DNA from: Patescibacteria group bacterium
Lineage (GTDB): Bacteria > Patescibacteriota > Microgenomatia > UBA10105 > UBA927
Assembly: GCA_023379025.1 (NCBI GenBank)
Contig: JAMCTH010000005.1
Span: forward strand, 84,663-131,186
DNA: 46,524 bases
Reading direction: 5' to 3'
Part shown: positions 45,679 to 46,524 of the stretch, one piece after another
Layout of the letters: every line of letters starts with the position of its first letter
Numbering within the stretch: position 1 is the first letter of the stretch
The notes under the pieces: generated by a model
Database searches by the model: none
Told to the model about the DNA's origin: nothing
Seen by the model: the letters and a program-made list of their open reading frames with translations, nothing else
Program-made: the position numbers and the translations under genes

Positions 45679-46524
45679 TCAGAGAATTTTTACGGCCGGG
45701 ACAGGCAGTATAAACCTGCCGCCGGATTTTCGGTACCACCGGAGCTGCGACCTAATCTCCTCCGAGATATTCCACGGAAGGATCAGAAGATAATCAGGGC
45801 GTTTCCGCCGGATTAGATCCGGATCCTCTATCTTCATGTGAACCCCCGGGATGTACAGCCCCTGCTTGGCCTCGGATTTATCGACAATAAAGTCGAGGTA
45901 TTTCCGGATCCGGAAATAATTAAGGAGAATTATGCCTTTGGCCGGAGCGCCGTATGCCGCTATGGAGGCTCCTTCATTTTTCAGAAGTGCGAGGGTCTGG
46001 ATAAGATCTTTTTTTAGCGCAGAAACGTGCTTTTTTATAGCTTCGTACGTCTCAACGCGGTCATATCCTGCCTTGATCTCACGTTCTTTGAGCCGGTGAA
46101 CCGCTCCTGACACCGGAAACGCCCCCTGGTGAGCGACATAGATTCTCAGTGATCCGCCCTGCATGGATACAAATTCCGAGTCATAGACCTCAAGTCCTGC
46201 ATCACGGAACAACCGGATAAGCGCCAGAAGAGAAAAATAGAATACATGTTCATGATAGATGGTGTCGAATTTATTCTCAAAGAGTCCCCCGAGATAGGGA
46301 AACTCAAAGAGCGCCGTGCCGACGGGTTTGAGGAGAATATCGACCCCGTGCACAAAATCTCGGATCTCCGGCACATGGGCAAAAACGTTCGCGCCGTAAA
46401 TGAGGTCTGCCTCTAGATGTTTCTTGCGGACAAGTTCTCCGGCAGTCTTCAGGTTAAAAAACGTCGCGATGGTCGGTATGCCCCGGGCGTTGGCAGCTTT
46501 GGCGATATTGCGTGCAGGATCTAT
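45679..46524 (-). CDS. Sugar C-methyltransferase-type SAM methyltransferase, C-terminal part (runs off right edge)
   Basis: Frame stays open to the window end; own translation upstream of the ORF-track start gives IDPARNIAKAANARGIPTIATFFNLKTAGELVRKKHLEADLIYGANVFAH-VPEIRDFVHG..., then FDTIYHEHVFYFSLLAL, GASIAAYGAPAKGIILLNYF: methyltransf_13/14-type motifs. Confidence 0.9.
   Translation of the reverse strand: MDPARNIAKAANARGIPTIATFFNLKTAGELVRKKHLEADLIYGANVFAHVPEIRDFVHGVDILLKPVGTALFEFPYLGGLFENKFDTIYHEHVFYFSLLALIRLFRDAGLEVYDSEFVSMQGGSLRIYVAHQGAFPVSGAVHRLKEREIKAGYDRVETYEAIKKHVSALKKDLIQTLALLKNEGASIAAYGAPAKGIILLNYFRIRKYLDFIVDKSEAKQGLYIPGVHMKIEDPDLIRRKRPDYLLILPWNISEEIRSQLRWYRKSGGRFILPVPAVKIL

Noticed and set aside
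1-46524. Search by eye for CRISPR arrays, tRNA/rRNA genes, transposases, integrases, toxin-antitoxin or phage genes
   Set aside because: None recognised; no regularly spaced long repeats, no cloverleaf-like or rRNA-conserved sequence noticed, no mobile-element motifs in the ORF list. A tool scan (tRNAscan-SE, Infernal, MinCED) would be needed to be certain.

Overview
The window looks like a bacterial chromosome segment, probably a Candidate Phyla Radiation (Microgenomates-like) lineage; that assignment is inference. It is dominated by one large, nearly gap-free, mostly minus-strand surface-glycan biosynthesis island. The left edge holds the N-terminal part of mraZ (absent from the supplied ORF track), a small membrane-anchored protein, glyS and recO. 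The island follows: DUF4012 protein, undecaprenyl-phosphate sugar transferase, manC, at least ten GT4/GT2 glycosyltransferases, GT-C membrane enzymes (one apparently fused to an O-antigen polymerase/ligase-like domain), sugar-nucleotide enzymes (galE, UXS-like, Gmd-like, CapD/PseB-like, two DegT aminotransferases), methyltransferases, a GNAT, a NodU/CmcH-type carbamoyltransferase, an ornithine carbamoyltransferase and a set of three giant membrane proteins of AftD/YfhO-like architecture. The most notable sequence-level observations are: (1) four direct repeats with exact 10-bp periodicity upstream of mraZ, matching MraZ boxes; (2) -10 boxes only 7-8 nt upstream of the ATG at four genes, implying leaderless mRNAs; (3) a free-standing N-terminal half of a GT4 enzyme coupled by ATGA to a full GT4; (4) two carbamoyl-phosphate enzymes in a glycan island; (5) the polymerase/GT-C fusion and the giant paralogous membrane proteins. 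No rRNA, tRNA, CRISPR array, transposase or integrase was recognised. All family names come from reading motifs in the translations; no database search was run.
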